64,000 nt of DNA from Altererythrobacter sp. B11 (GTDB taxonomy: Bacteria; Pseudomonadota; Alphaproteobacteria; Sphingomonadales; Sphingomonadaceae), in contig NZ_AP018498.1 of the NCBI RefSeq assembly GCF_003569745.1, positions 558,001 through 622,000 on the forward strand, written 5' to 3'. The position numbers and the translations under genes were made by a program. The notes under the pieces were generated by a model, which did not search any database, was not told the origin of the DNA, and was given only the letters and a program-made list of their open reading frames with translations. Shown piece by piece: positions 28,462-36,576 of this stretch; positions within the stretch are counted from its first letter, which is position 1; each line of letters opens with the position of its first letter.

Positions 28462-29586
28462 TCAGGCGGCGGCGAGCAGTTCCGCGATCCGCCCCGCGCT
28501 CCTGCCGTCGCCGAAGGGGTTATGCGCCCGCGCCATGGCGGAATAGGCATCCGGATCGTCGAGCAGGCGTGTGGCCTCGGCCACGATCCGCTCCGCATCG
28601 GTGCCCACCAGCCGCGCGGTGCCGGCGATCACGCCCTCCGGCCGTTCGGTGGTCTCGCGCATCACCAGCACGGGCTTGCCCAGCGCTGGCGCCTCTTCCT
28701 GCACGCCGCCGCTGTCGGTCAGCATCAGCGTGGACATATCGAGCAGGCGGGCGAAGTGGGGATAGTCGAGCGGCTCGATCAGGGCGACGTTCTCCAGCCC
28801 GCCCAGCGCCTCGTTCATCACCTGCCGCACATTGGGATTGAGATGGACGGGGAAGATCACCGCCGCGTCCGGCCTTGCGGCCAGGGTGCGGACGGCCTGG
28901 GCGATCGCTTCCATGCCGCCCCCGAAATTTTCGCGCCGGTGGCTGGTGACGCCGATGATCCGCTTCCCGGCAAAGCGCGCCTCCAGATTGGCAAGGCCGC
29001 CGGCAAGATTGGGCTCGCGCGCGATGCGCCCGGTGATCCAATGCAGCGCGTCGATCACCGTATTGCCGGTGACATGCACGGTAGAGGGGGCGACATTCTC
29101 CCGGCGCAGCGCCTCGGCCGCCGTCTCCGTGGGCGCGCAATGCAGTGCGGCGATCGCGCCGATGACCTTGCGATTCACCTCCTCCGGCCAGGGGTGATAG
29201 ATGTTCCCGCTGCGCAGCCCTGCCTCCACATGCGCGACGCGGATCTTGCGGTAATAGGCGGCCATGGCGCCGGCCATGGCGGTGGCCGTATCGCCCTGCA
29301 CCACCACCCAGTCCGGCCGCTCCTCATCCATCACCGCGCCGAGGCCCGTAAGCAGCCGCGCCGTGAGCGCATCCAGCGTCTGGTCCGGCGTCATCAGGTC
29401 GAGATCGTGATGGGGGACCACGCCGGAAATCTCCAGCACCTGATCGAGCATCCCGCGATGCTGCGCGGAAACGCACACGCGGCTGTCAAAGCGCGCGTCC
29501 GCTTCCAGCACATGAATGAGGGGAAAGAGCTTGATGGCTTCCGGCCGCGTGCCGAAAACGGTGAGGATGCGCTGTGGGGCAGTCAT
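28462..29586 (-). CDS. wecB: UDP-N-acetylglucosamine 2-epimerase (non-hydrolysing)
   Basis: A 374-residue enzyme converting UDP-GlcNAc to UDP-ManNAc. The GT-B fold signatures are present: VFGTRPEAIKLFPLI at the start, QGDTATAMAGAMAAYYRKI with HVEAGLRSGN, VTSHRRENFG, and the UDP-binding SDSGGVQEEAPALGKPVL with TERPEG. With wecC it supplies UDP-ManNAcA for a surface polysaccharide, but no glycosyltransferase or export genes of such a locus are adjacent. Confidence 0.95.
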   Translation of the reverse strand: MTAPQRILTVFGTRPEAIKLFPLIHVLEADARFDSRVCVSAQHRGMLDQVLEISGVVPHHDLDLMTPDQTLDALTARLLTGLGAVMDEERPDWVVVQGDTATAMAGAMAAYYRKIRVAHVEAGLRSGNIYHPWPEEVNRKVIGAIAALHCAPTETAAEALRRENVAPSTVHVTGNTVIDALHWITGRIAREPNLAGGLANLEARFAGKRIIGVTSHRRENFGGGMEAIAQAVRTLAARPDAAVIFPVHLNPNVRQVMNEALGGLENVALIEPLDYPHFARLLDMSTLMLTDSGGVQEEAPALGKPVLVMRETTERPEGVIAGTARLVGTDAERIVAEATRLLDDPDAYSAMARAHNPFGDGRSAGRIAELLAAA

Positions 29587-29623
29587 GCCCCAGCCCCCTA
29601 GCGTATTTTGGTTAAGCGCCTGC

Positions 29624-30180
29624 TTACAGCAGATTGTCCTGCCACATCATCAAGGTCTCCTCGAAGTAGCGGGCCATGGCGCGAGCAGCGCGATCGCTGA
29701 GCGAGATGAAGGCCCGGCGGCGATCCTGCTCGTCCTGCTCCCGCTCCAGCCAACCCGCCGCCACCATCTCGTTTATCCAGCGCAAGGCGGTGGTCGTCGG
29801 GACACCGCTCGCCAGGCATAGCGAGGACACCGAGACACGCTTGTGCTCGCCACGCGCGGCGGTGGGTCGAGCAGCATGTCCCATGCGGGCTCCCCGAACA
29901 ACTGGGGGTCAAATGCGTTGCTACGCAACCGCCTCTGTTTGGCGATAAGGCGCACAAGCCGCGGGTCCGGCAGCGGCGGCTTGGCCTTGGGGGTAACACG
30001 CGAATCGCTCCGGTCCGGCCCCGCGCGCGGACGGTCAAGGTAAGCAATCCTGTCGGACGGCAGAACGATGTCAGGCGAGTCTTCCTCCTCGTCCCGCAAA
30101 GCGACTAGACGGGCGGCGATGCTTTCGACCTGCTCCGTCAACTCCTGAAGCACAACATGCGATCTGTGAGGCATTTTCAC
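29624..30180 (-). pseudogene. MarR-like winged-helix regulator with a frameshift
   Basis: The gene is split over two reading frames. The first (from 30180) gives residues 1 to about 105, with a helical N-terminus (HVVLQELTEQVESIAARL) and a helix ending AWDMLLD. The second carries the winged helix: TAARGEHKRVSVSSLCLASG, then TTTALRWINEMVAAGWLEREQDEQDRRRAFISLS and a closing helix. The two join into one continuous family-like protein of about 185 residues if one base is added to the CCC run at 29864-29866 (minus strand). Either the gene is inactivated or the sequence has an error in that homopolymer. It lies directly upstream of wecB. Confidence 0.8.
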
Positions 30181-30508
30181 CTCTCAACGTTGATTGTGCG
30201 CAGACTCTTCGCGTTTCCACCTAGGGCCGCAAGGGTTTATTAATAAGGGTCATTTCGTATCTGGCCATTCGTTCGGTTTTCAGTCATCGTGCCGTTTCGG
30301 CACAAATCGGCAGCAACCGTCCGAACCCCCGCATCTATCCGTATCGCCGCGGCTGAGAGACACACGACGGCCGGAGCGGACTTGAAAAAATCAACAATAA
30401 ATTGTCGGAGTCAAACGGGCCAGGCATTCGTTTGGCCTCATAACGATTCGCTCCGCACCCGAATCGGTGTCGCACCGGACAGGGGTGAACGCGTTAGGCC
30501 GGCCCGTC
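30181..30508. other. 328-base gene-free gap
   Basis: This gap separates the start of the MarR-like gene from the end of a downstream exported-protein gene, both on the minus strand. It is clearly more AT-rich than the surroundings. It holds a perfect 10-bp palindrome TTATTAATAA at 30237-30246, about 57 bases before the MarR-like start, and a 6-bp stem with triloop at 30289-30303. No coding frame or RNA gene was recognised. Confidence 0.6.
30237..30246. promoter_or_regulatory. AT-rich palindrome, possible operator
   Basis: TTATTAATAA is a perfect palindrome in an otherwise GC-rich genome, located in the promoter region of the MarR-like gene. MarR-family proteins typically bind AT-rich palindromes near their own promoters. 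Binding is inference only. Confidence 0.3.
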
Positions 30509-31108
30509 TCAGTTTTGCGGCGGCTGGGCGAGCTTGGCGGGATCGACGACGCGCGGCGTCTCGTCGGCCGGGCGCGGGGCCTGCGAATCGTCGCCTTCCT
30601 GCGCCGCGCGCTGGCGTTCGGCATATTGCCGCTCGATTTCTTCGACACGCGACTGGGTATCGGCCGCTTCCTCGTTGATCGTCGAGAGCCGCTCGGCCCG
30701 CGCCTGCGCGATCAGTTCGCTGAAGCGAACGTTGGAGCCCGCGCGCTTTTCGGCATAGGCCGCCTCGATCATCTGGGCAGTGCAGCCCAGTTCGCCGCCG
30801 GCACCGATCGTGGTGCAGGAAAGCGGACCGAAATCGCCCACCGTTTCATAAGCGAGGACCTTCTGGCTCCAGGCTTCATTGGCCGGATCATCGCTCTGGC
30901 GGAGCCGCTCGGGAATGCGATAGCGCTCGGTCTCGTCCAGCCGCGCGCACACGGTGATTTCGCCCTCGGTGGATTTGGGGCACTCGTCATCCCCATAGAT
31001 GATGACGGTGTTGACCCGGTCTCCCGCCGCTTCCTGCGCGGAGGCAGGCGAGGCGCCGAGGCCGACGGCGGCCGAAAGGGCGAACAGGGCGACGGCGAGG
31101 CGAGTCAT
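30509..31108 (-). CDS. Exported hypothetical protein
   Basis: A 199-residue protein with a signal peptide (LAVALFALSAAVGLGASPASA). The mature N-terminal half contains the conserved-looking stretch NTVIIYGDDECPKSTEGEITVCARLDETERYRIPERLR, with three cysteines further on (SCTTIGAGGELGC). The C-terminal part is a charged coiled-coil-like helix rich in Glu, Arg and Ala, followed by a Pro-rich tail. I recognise this as a type common in sphingomonads but know no function. It is probably periplasmic. Confidence 0.85.
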   Translation of the reverse strand: MTRLAVALFALSAAVGLGASPASAQEAAGDRVNTVIIYGDDECPKSTEGEITVCARLDETERYRIPERLRQSDDPANEAWSQKVLAYETVGDFGPLSCTTIGAGGELGCTAQMIEAAYAEKRAGSNVRFSELIAQARAERLSTINEEAADTQSRVEEIERQYAERQRAAQEGDDSQAPRPADETPRVVDPAKLAQPPQN

Positions 31109-31245
31109 GGCGTTATCCTTCAGGCGCGGGCGCTCCGCCCGGAAAACTTGTGCGCGGCGGCGGCCTTAATCAAGGCTCACAGCGGTGAACCGTTACTGAA
31201 GCGTGCGGCAGGCTGTCCTTGTTCCTGCGCAAAAGCGCCCGGCGC

Positions 31246-31761
31246 CTAGAATTTCTCGGCCAGCCGGATGGCTACGCGGCAGCCCAGCCGGATGGCACCC
31301 GACAGCAACGGATAGGCGGGCGCCCGCTCCGCCCCAGCGGCCAGCGCCATATCGCGGTGCTCCCGCTCTTCCTCGCGGAAACGCGTGACGAGATCGGCGA
31401 GCTCGGGATCGTCGCCATCCCGCTCCAGCTCTTCCAGCTGCGCGCTGTAATGGCGATCGATCTCCTCCTCCACGGCGGCGGTGCACGCCATCGCCGCTTC
31501 GGGCCCCAGCAGGGCGGTGCCCGCCCCCAGCGCGTATCCGGCGACCGACCAGAAAGGCTGCAGGATCGTGGGTCGCACGCCGCGCCGGGCCATCAGCGCA
31601 TCGAAGGCGGCGCGGTGCTGTTCTTCCTGTTCGGCCATGGCGCGTATTTCGGGACCGTGAGGGCCGCGTTCCCCCATGACCACCAGCTGGCCGGCATAGA
31701 TCCGCGTGGCGCCGAACTCGCCCGCCTGGTCCACCCGGATCATATGGGAACGGTCTTTCAT
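31246..31761 (-). CDS. coq7: Demethoxyubiquinone hydroxylase (COQ7/Coq7)
   Basis: A 171-residue di-iron monooxygenase that carries out the C6 hydroxylation step of ubiquinone synthesis in alphaproteobacteria lacking UbiF. The iron ligands appear as the two tandem repeats AGEFGATRIYAGQ (Glu15) with EEQH (46-49), and EEEIDRHY with EEEREHRD. An AGGAAGGG ribosome site lies close to the ATG at 31761, and the ATG overlaps the dsbB stop as ATGA. Confidence 0.94.
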   Translation of the reverse strand: MKDRSHMIRVDQAGEFGATRIYAGQLVVMGERGPHGPEIRAMAEQEEQHRAAFDALMARRGVRPTILQPFWSVAGYALGAGTALLGPEAAMACTAAVEEEIDRHYSAQLEELERDGDDPELADLVTRFREEEREHRDMALAAGAERAPAYPLLSGAIRLGCRVAIRLAEKF

Positions 31762-32234
31762 CCCTTCCTGTCTAGCCCGAGAAGGCGGAAGATCGCCAGA
31801 CCTGAAATGGTAGAGAACAGCGCGTTCCAACCGGCAAGGGAAATGCCGAACAGGCTCCACTGCACTTCGTCGCAGCGCACCAGCGGGGCATTCATGATCG
31901 CGTCCAGCGGATCGCCCCCGCCCGCGCCCACCGGCCGCGAACAGGTCGTAAGGCCTTCCCACCAGCCATATTCCACGCCGGCATGGAACACGCCGATGAG
32001 GCCCGAGATCATGATCGCTGCCGCCGCCAGAGCGAGAAGGAAGGTACGGGCGCCCGGCCGTGCGCCGAGCGAGACGAGCCCCAGCACGAGCGCGATGAAA
32101 TGCGGATAGCGCTGCCACCAGCACATCTCGCACGGAAACAGGCCGAAGACATATTGCGAGATATAGGCCCCGCCCAGCAGCAGGGCAGGCACGGCGATGG
32201 CGAGCCGCTGGGCCAGCCGGAAAGATGACGTCAT
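31758..32234 (-). CDS. dsbB: Disulfide bond formation protein DsbB
   Basis: A 158-residue four-helix membrane protein that reoxidises DsbA and passes electrons to quinone. The first cysteine pair is CEMC at residues 35-38, followed by WWQRYPH. The second periplasmic loop carries the other pair (TTCSRPV and LVRCDEVQW). It is downstream of a ctpA-type gene and coupled to coq7. Confidence 0.93.
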   Translation of the reverse strand: MTSSFRLAQRLAIAVPALLLGGAYISQYVFGLFPCEMCWWQRYPHFIALVLGLVSLGARPGARTFLLALAAAAIMISGLIGVFHAGVEYGWWEGLTTCSRPVGAGGGDPLDAIMNAPLVRCDEVQWSLFGISLAGWNALFSTISGLAIFRLLGLDRKG

Positions 32235-32247
32235 GCCCCTGCCCCGA

Positions 32248-33600
32248 TCAGTTGCGCGCAGCGACCGCGGTCCGCGCGCCGGTGCGGCGCAGCGTCTTCA
32301 GCGCATAGTCGAGCTGGAAGTCGGTGATGCCTTCCTTCTCCAGCTCCTCCGCCGTGGCGGTGAAGCGCGGATCCGGCTTGGCATCGTTCTCCAGATCCTT
32401 GTCCTCCAGCTTGATCTCGTTGATCAGATGCCCCCGCAGATCGCTTTCGCGCAGGGCGAATTTCTCGCGCTTGGCGGCATCGGGATCGGAAAGCTGCGGC
32501 ACGCGGATATCCGGCTCGATCCCGCCTTCCTGCACCGAACGCCCGCTGGGCGTGTAATAGCGGGCGGTGGTGAGCTTCAACGCGGCGTCGCGCGTGATCG
32601 GCAGCAGCGTCTGCACGCTGCCCTTGCCGAAGCTGCGCTCCCCCATGACCAGCGCGCGATGCTGATCCTGCAGCGCACCAGCCACGATCTCGCTGGCGGA
32701 GGCAGAGCCCGCGTCGATCAGCACGATCATCGGCACGCCCGGCGCCGCTTCGCCCCGGTAATAGCTTTCCGCGTCGTAATAGATCGTGTCCTTCTTGGTC
32801 CGGCCGCGCTGCGAAACGATCACCCCATTGCTGAGGAAGAGGTCGCTCAACGCCACCGCCTCGTCCAGCGAGCCGCCGGGGTTCTTGCGCAGATCCAGCA
32901 CCAGCCCGGTTAGCTTGCCACCCGCCTTGCTGCGCAGATCGGTAATGGCGGAGTTCACATCCTTGCCGACGTCGCGGCTGAATTCGTTCACGCTGATGAC
33001 GCCGACGCCGCCATCCTTGATTTCCCAGGTCACGGGCTCCAGCTCGATCAGGCCGCGCGTCACCGTCACTTCCACCGGCTCGTCCCGCCCGGGGCGATAG
33101 AGGCGCAGATCCACCGTGCTGCCCGCCGGGCCGCGCATCTGGGCCACCGCATCATCCAGGTCGAGGCCGTAGATCAGATTGCCGTTGAGATGGGTGATGT
33201 AATCGCCCGCCTTGATGCCCGCCTTTTCCGCGGGGCTGCCCTTGAAGGGGGAGACGACCTTCACCGCGCCATCATCCATCTGCACCGAGATGCCGAGGCC
33301 CTGATAATTGCCGTCGATCATCGTTTCGAGCCGTTCGAGCGCCGCGCCATCCAGATAGGCCGAGTGCGGATCGAGTGCAGCCAGCATGCCGTCGATGGCG
33401 CCGCGGATCAGCACGTCGTCATCCACCGGCTCCACATAGCTGGCCTTGATGCGCTGGTAGGTCGCGAAGAGCTTGGCAAACTCCGGCGAGGCGGAGCCCT
33501 CCACCTCGGCAAAGCCGGCGGTGGTGGCGGGGAGCAACGCAACGGCAGTGACAAGCGCGGTGGCGCGCAGCGGCCCTGCGATTCTACGGGCAATGTTCAT
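32248..33600 (-). CDS. S41 family C-terminal processing peptidase (CtpA-like)
   Basis: A 450-residue exported serine protease. An N-terminal signal sequence ends around ATTAGFA. A PDZ domain (GLGISVQMDDGAVKVVSPFKGSPAEKAGIKAGD, residues about 97-130) and the S41 catalytic core follow. The nucleophile serine is in DAGSASASEIVAGAL and the base lysine in SFGKGSVQTLLP. Family members process periplasmic and cell-wall proteins, including M23 hydrolases. It lies between an EnvC-like gene upstream and dsbB downstream on the same strand. Confidence 0.95.
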   Translation of the reverse strand: MNIARRIAGPLRATALVTAVALLPATTAGFAEVEGSASPEFAKLFATYQRIKASYVEPVDDDVLIRGAIDGMLAALDPHSAYLDGAALERLETMIDGNYQGLGISVQMDDGAVKVVSPFKGSPAEKAGIKAGDYITHLNGNLIYGLDLDDAVAQMRGPAGSTVDLRLYRPGRDEPVEVTVTRGLIELEPVTWEIKDGGVGVISVNEFSRDVGKDVNSAITDLRSKAGGKLTGLVLDLRKNPGGSLDEAVALSDLFLSNGVIVSQRGRTKKDTIYYDAESYYRGEAAPGVPMIVLIDAGSASASEIVAGALQDQHRALVMGERSFGKGSVQTLLPITRDAALKLTTARYYTPSGRSVQEGGIEPDIRVPQLSDPDAAKREKFALRESDLRGHLINEIKLEDKDLENDAKPDPRFTATAEELEKEGITDFQLDYALKTLRRTGARTAVAARN

Positions 33601-33694
33601 GCGATCAGATCCTGCAATATCCGCCCGTTCTATCGCGCATCGGCGCTTAACGCCAGATGAGGGCGGGACGCGGCGTAGAAGGGGCGGCGCCCGC

Positions 33695-34897
33695 TCAACC
33701 GATGAAACGTAGCGGGTTCACCGGCTCGCCCCCTTGCCGAAGTTCCAAGGTGATCGCCGGCCGATCGGGCGCGGCAATTCCGATGGGCGAGCCAGCCACC
33801 ACGTCCTGCCCCACCCCTGCCTCGGCGCGGGCAAGGCCCGTGACGAGGCTGGTCCAGCCGCCCTCATGCTCGATAATGACGATGCGGCCATAGCCGCGAT
33901 AGGGGCCGGCAAAGACTACCCGGCCGGCGGCGGGGGCGACCACCTGTGCTCCGCCGCGAGGCGCCAGCGTGAGCCCCGTGCTGCGCCCGCCGTCGATCGG
34001 CGCGCCAAAGCCGGTAACCGTGCGCCCCGTCACCGGCAGAAGATAGGGCGCCGGGGGGTTGGTGCTGCCTTCCGGCTGATCCGCTGCCTGCCCCCGGGCA
34101 ACCCGCGCCTGGTCCGGCCGGGGCGGGCGCAACACGGGGCCGGGCAGCGCGGCCAGCTGTCGGCGCAGCGCAGCCGCCCGGTCGAGCTCGCCCACCAGCG
34201 TATCGAGATCGCGCGCCTGTTCCCCCAGGGCCAGCGCCCGCTCCGCCTCGCGCGCAGCGGTGCCCCCGGCCTGGCGCAGCGCCAGCCGCTGGCGCGTTTC
34301 GAGCATGGCGAGCTGCTGCCGGCGCTCCGCCAGCTGCCGTTCCTCCGCCCGGAGCACGCCGGCGGCCTCTTCGGCTTCACGGCGCAAGGCGCGGCTGCGG
34401 GCGATACGCTGGCGCAGCGCGGCGGTGCGCTGGTGCACCTGGGGCACAGCGCTGTCCAGCATCGCCCGCAGATAGACCACCTGTTTCACCGAGCCCGGCC
34501 GCAGGAGCGAAAGCCCCACGGGGCGGCGGGAGAATTGCTGCAGCGCCGCCGTCAGCTGCACCACCGGCCGCTGCTGCGCCCCCAGTTGCTCGCGCAGGAT
34601 CGCCCGTTCACGGTCCACCAGCGCGATGCGGGCTTCCGCCGCGGCAATGCCCGCTTCGGCCTGCTGGATACGCGCCGCCAGCGCCGCGGCCTGGCGCGCG
34701 GTGCGTTCCGCGGCGCTGCGCACCTGCGCGGCTTCGGCTTCCAGGGCAGCGCTGCGCCGCTCCGCCGCCTGCCGTTCGGCCAGAGCGGCGCGCAGCGCGG
34801 CGCGCGTTTGCGCAGGATCGTCGTAGAGGGGCACGCGCTGCGCCGCAGCGGCGGAAGCCAGCAGCGCCAGCATGGGCAGGAGGATCAGCCGCTTCAC
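33695..34897 (-). CDS. EnvC-like murein hydrolase activator with degenerate LytM domain
   Basis: A 400-residue exported protein: signal peptide (LILLPMLALLASAAAAQ), then a long Arg/Ala/Glu-rich coiled coil (about residues 25-260) and a C-terminal LytM/M23 domain. The zinc ligands are missing: the usual HxxxD position reads RSTGLTLAPRG and the usual HxH reads ITLELRQGG. Like EnvC it should activate amidases rather than cut peptidoglycan itself. I chose the GTG at 34897, four bases after the rlmH stop; an ATG at 34933 inside rlmH is the alternative. Confidence 0.88.
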   Translation of the reverse strand: MKRLILLPMLALLASAAAAQRVPLYDDPAQTRAALRAALAERQAAERRSAALEAEAAQVRSAAERTARQAAALAARIQQAEAGIAAAEARIALVDRERAILREQLGAQQRPVVQLTAALQQFSRRPVGLSLLRPGSVKQVVYLRAMLDSAVPQVHQRTAALRQRIARSRALRREAEEAAGVLRAEERQLAERRQQLAMLETRQRLALRQAGGTAAREAERALALGEQARDLDTLVGELDRAAALRRQLAALPGPVLRPPRPDQARVARGQAADQPEGSTNPPAPYLLPVTGRTVTGFGAPIDGGRSTGLTLAPRGGAQVVAPAAGRVVFAGPYRGYGRIVIIEHEGGWTSLVTGLARAEAGVGQDVVAGSPIGIAAPDRPAITLELRQGGEPVNPLRFIG

Positions 34898-34901
34898 CCG
34901 C

Positions 34902-35324
34902 TCAGCCTGCCCGATGATAGGGATGGCCGGCAAGGATGCTGGTGGCGCGGAACAATTGTTCCATCAGCATGGCGCGCGCGAGCAGATGAGGCCAGGTGGC
35001 CTTGCCGAAGGCGAGCAGCAGGTCGGCCGCTTCCCGTTCAGCAGCCGAATGGCCGTCGGCCGCGCCGATCATGAAGCGCGCCTCGCGTATGCCGTTGTCC
35101 CGCCAGTCTTCGAGAACGCCGGCAAAGGCGGGCGAATCGAGCTGCTTCCCCTTCTCGTCCAGCAGCACCGTGCGGTACGGCGTGGGCGGATCGGGAATCC
35201 GGCCGCCGGTTTCGGGCAGCTCCGTCAGCTTCAATGGCCAGGTGATGCGCTTCTCGTAGCGCGCGACCAATTCCGCTTCGGGGGAGCGCCCGATCTTTCC
35301 GCGTGCGATGACATGCAGCTGCAT
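34902..35324 (-). CDS. rlmH: 23S rRNA pseudouridine-1915 N3-methyltransferase RlmH
   Basis: The 140-residue SPOUT methyltransferase modifies pseudouridine 1915 in helix 69 of 23S rRNA. The core SAM-binding end MLMEQLFRATSILAGHPYHR and the conserved FMIGAADGHS (here RFMIGAADGHSAAE) are visible. Length matches the family (about 155 in E. coli). It follows rsfS, the usual ribosome-associated pairing. Confidence 0.94.
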   Translation of the reverse strand: MQLHVIARGKIGRSPEAELVARYEKRITWPLKLTELPETGGRIPDPPTPYRTVLLDEKGKQLDSPAFAGVLEDWRDNGIREARFMIGAADGHSAAEREAADLLLAFGKATWPHLLARAMLMEQLFRATSILAGHPYHRAG

Positions 35325-35364
35325 GGGCGACCCTTAGCCGCCCTTGCGCTGCGATTTAAGGGGG

Positions 35365-35802
35365 TCAGGCCCGCCCGGCCGCAGCCGACGGTGCATCCTC
35401 CCCGAAACCCCACATGCGCTCGAGATTGTAGAAGCTGCGCACTTCGTGGCGGAACAGGTGGACCACCACGTCCCCCGCGTCGATCAGCACCCAGTCGGCA
35501 GCCGGGAGGCCTTCGATGCGGGGCGAGCCGTGCCCTTCCTTCTTGAGCCGCTCGGCAATCTTGCCGGCCATCGCCGCGACCTGCCGCGTGGAGCGGCCGG
35601 TGGCGATCACCATGTGATCGGCAATGCTCGACTTGCCTTCAAGTGGGATGGAAACGACGTCCTGCGCCTGATCTTCGTCCAGCTGGTCGAGCACGAGCGC
35701 GTGCATGGAGCCGGGTTCGGCGGAATGGGAGAGAGGTGTGTCAGCCATGGTGATGATGGTCGATGCGCCGGAATGCTCCGGCAGGGCTTGCGCCTGGGTC
35801 AT
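35365..35802 (-). CDS. rsfS: Ribosome silencing factor RsfS
   Basis: A 145-residue protein that binds ribosomal protein L14 and blocks subunit joining under nutrient limitation. The core DQAQDVVSIPLEGKSSIADHMVI, GRSTRQVAAMAGKIAERLK and GDVVVHLFRHEVRSFYNLERMW is well conserved. The N-terminal 35 residues are variable; starts at 35802 and 35748 are both possible. It is downstream of nadD. Confidence 0.94.
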   Translation of the reverse strand: MTQAQALPEHSGASTIITMADTPLSHSAEPGSMHALVLDQLDEDQAQDVVSIPLEGKSSIADHMVIATGRSTRQVAAMAGKIAERLKKEGHGSPRIEGLPAADWVLIDAGDVVVHLFRHEVRSFYNLERMWGFGEDAPSAAAGRA

Positions 35803-35877
35803 CGCTGCTTGTCATGCTCCTTCTTGGCAATGGGCGATCGCGACCAGTGGAAGACTCGGCCGGGAACGCGGGACGCA

Positions 35878-36558
35878 TCATGCGCCACCATCCCTTGCCG
35901 CGCCGTTCATGGCCGGATCGTGAATGAGGGAATGCGTTATCCCGTCCCTGGGCGGCGGACCGTTGAAGCGGCTGGCCCAGTCGGGATCCGCCCGGCGTAT
36001 GTCTGTCGCCGAACGCGGATCAGGATCGAAACGCAGTTCAATCAGCGCAGGTGCGCTCCATTTGCCCCGGTTGCGAAATCCGGCTGCGGATAACCGGTAG
36101 CGCCGCAGCCAGGCCATCGCGGGGCTCGCGAGGGCGTCATCATCATAACCCGGGCGCGCGATCACCGCAATCGGCATTTCCTGGGCGACCCGGCGCCAGT
36201 TCTTCCACCGATGAAACTGGGCCAGATTGTCCGCACCCATCAGCCACACGAAACGGCGGCGCGGAAACCGGCGGGTGAGCGCGCGCAGCGTGTCCGCCGT
36301 GTAGCGCGTGCCCAGCTCGCGCTCGATCGCAGTCACGCGGATCGGCGCCCGGCGCGCCATCACGCGGGCGGAGCGGACGCGCGTGGAGAGCGGGGCCATG
36401 CCGGCTTTCGGCTTCAGCGGATTGCCCGGCGACACCAGCCACCAGACCTCTTCCAGCCCGAGCGCCGGCATCGCGAAGACGGAGATCCGCCGATGGGCGG
36501 CGTGCGCCGGGTTGAAGCTGCCCCCCAGCAGCCCGATCACGGGATAGCGATGCCGCAC
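35878..36558 (-). CDS. nadD: Nicotinate-nucleotide adenylyltransferase
   Basis: The 226-residue enzyme makes nicotinate adenine dinucleotide from nicotinate mononucleotide and ATP. The nucleotidyltransferase motif GGSFNPAHAAHRRI is at residues 12-25. The region WLMGADNLAQFHRWKNW and a C-terminal ATP-binding signature in the form SATDIRR (usual SSTxIR) are present. The first gene downstream of proA in related genomes is normally nadD; here an aldo/keto reductase lies between them. Confidence 0.95.
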   Translation of the reverse strand: MRHRYPVIGLLGGSFNPAHAAHRRISVFAMPALGLEEVWWLVSPGNPLKPKAGMAPLSTRVRSARVMARRAPIRVTAIERELGTRYTADTLRALTRRFPRRRFVWLMGADNLAQFHRWKNWRRVAQEMPIAVIARPGYDDDALASPAMAWLRRYRLSAAGFRNRGKWSAPALIELRFDPDPRSATDIRRADPDWASRFNGPPPRDGITHSLIHDPAMNGAARDGGA

Positions 36559-36576
36559 GTCAGGCCGGCCGGCCGC

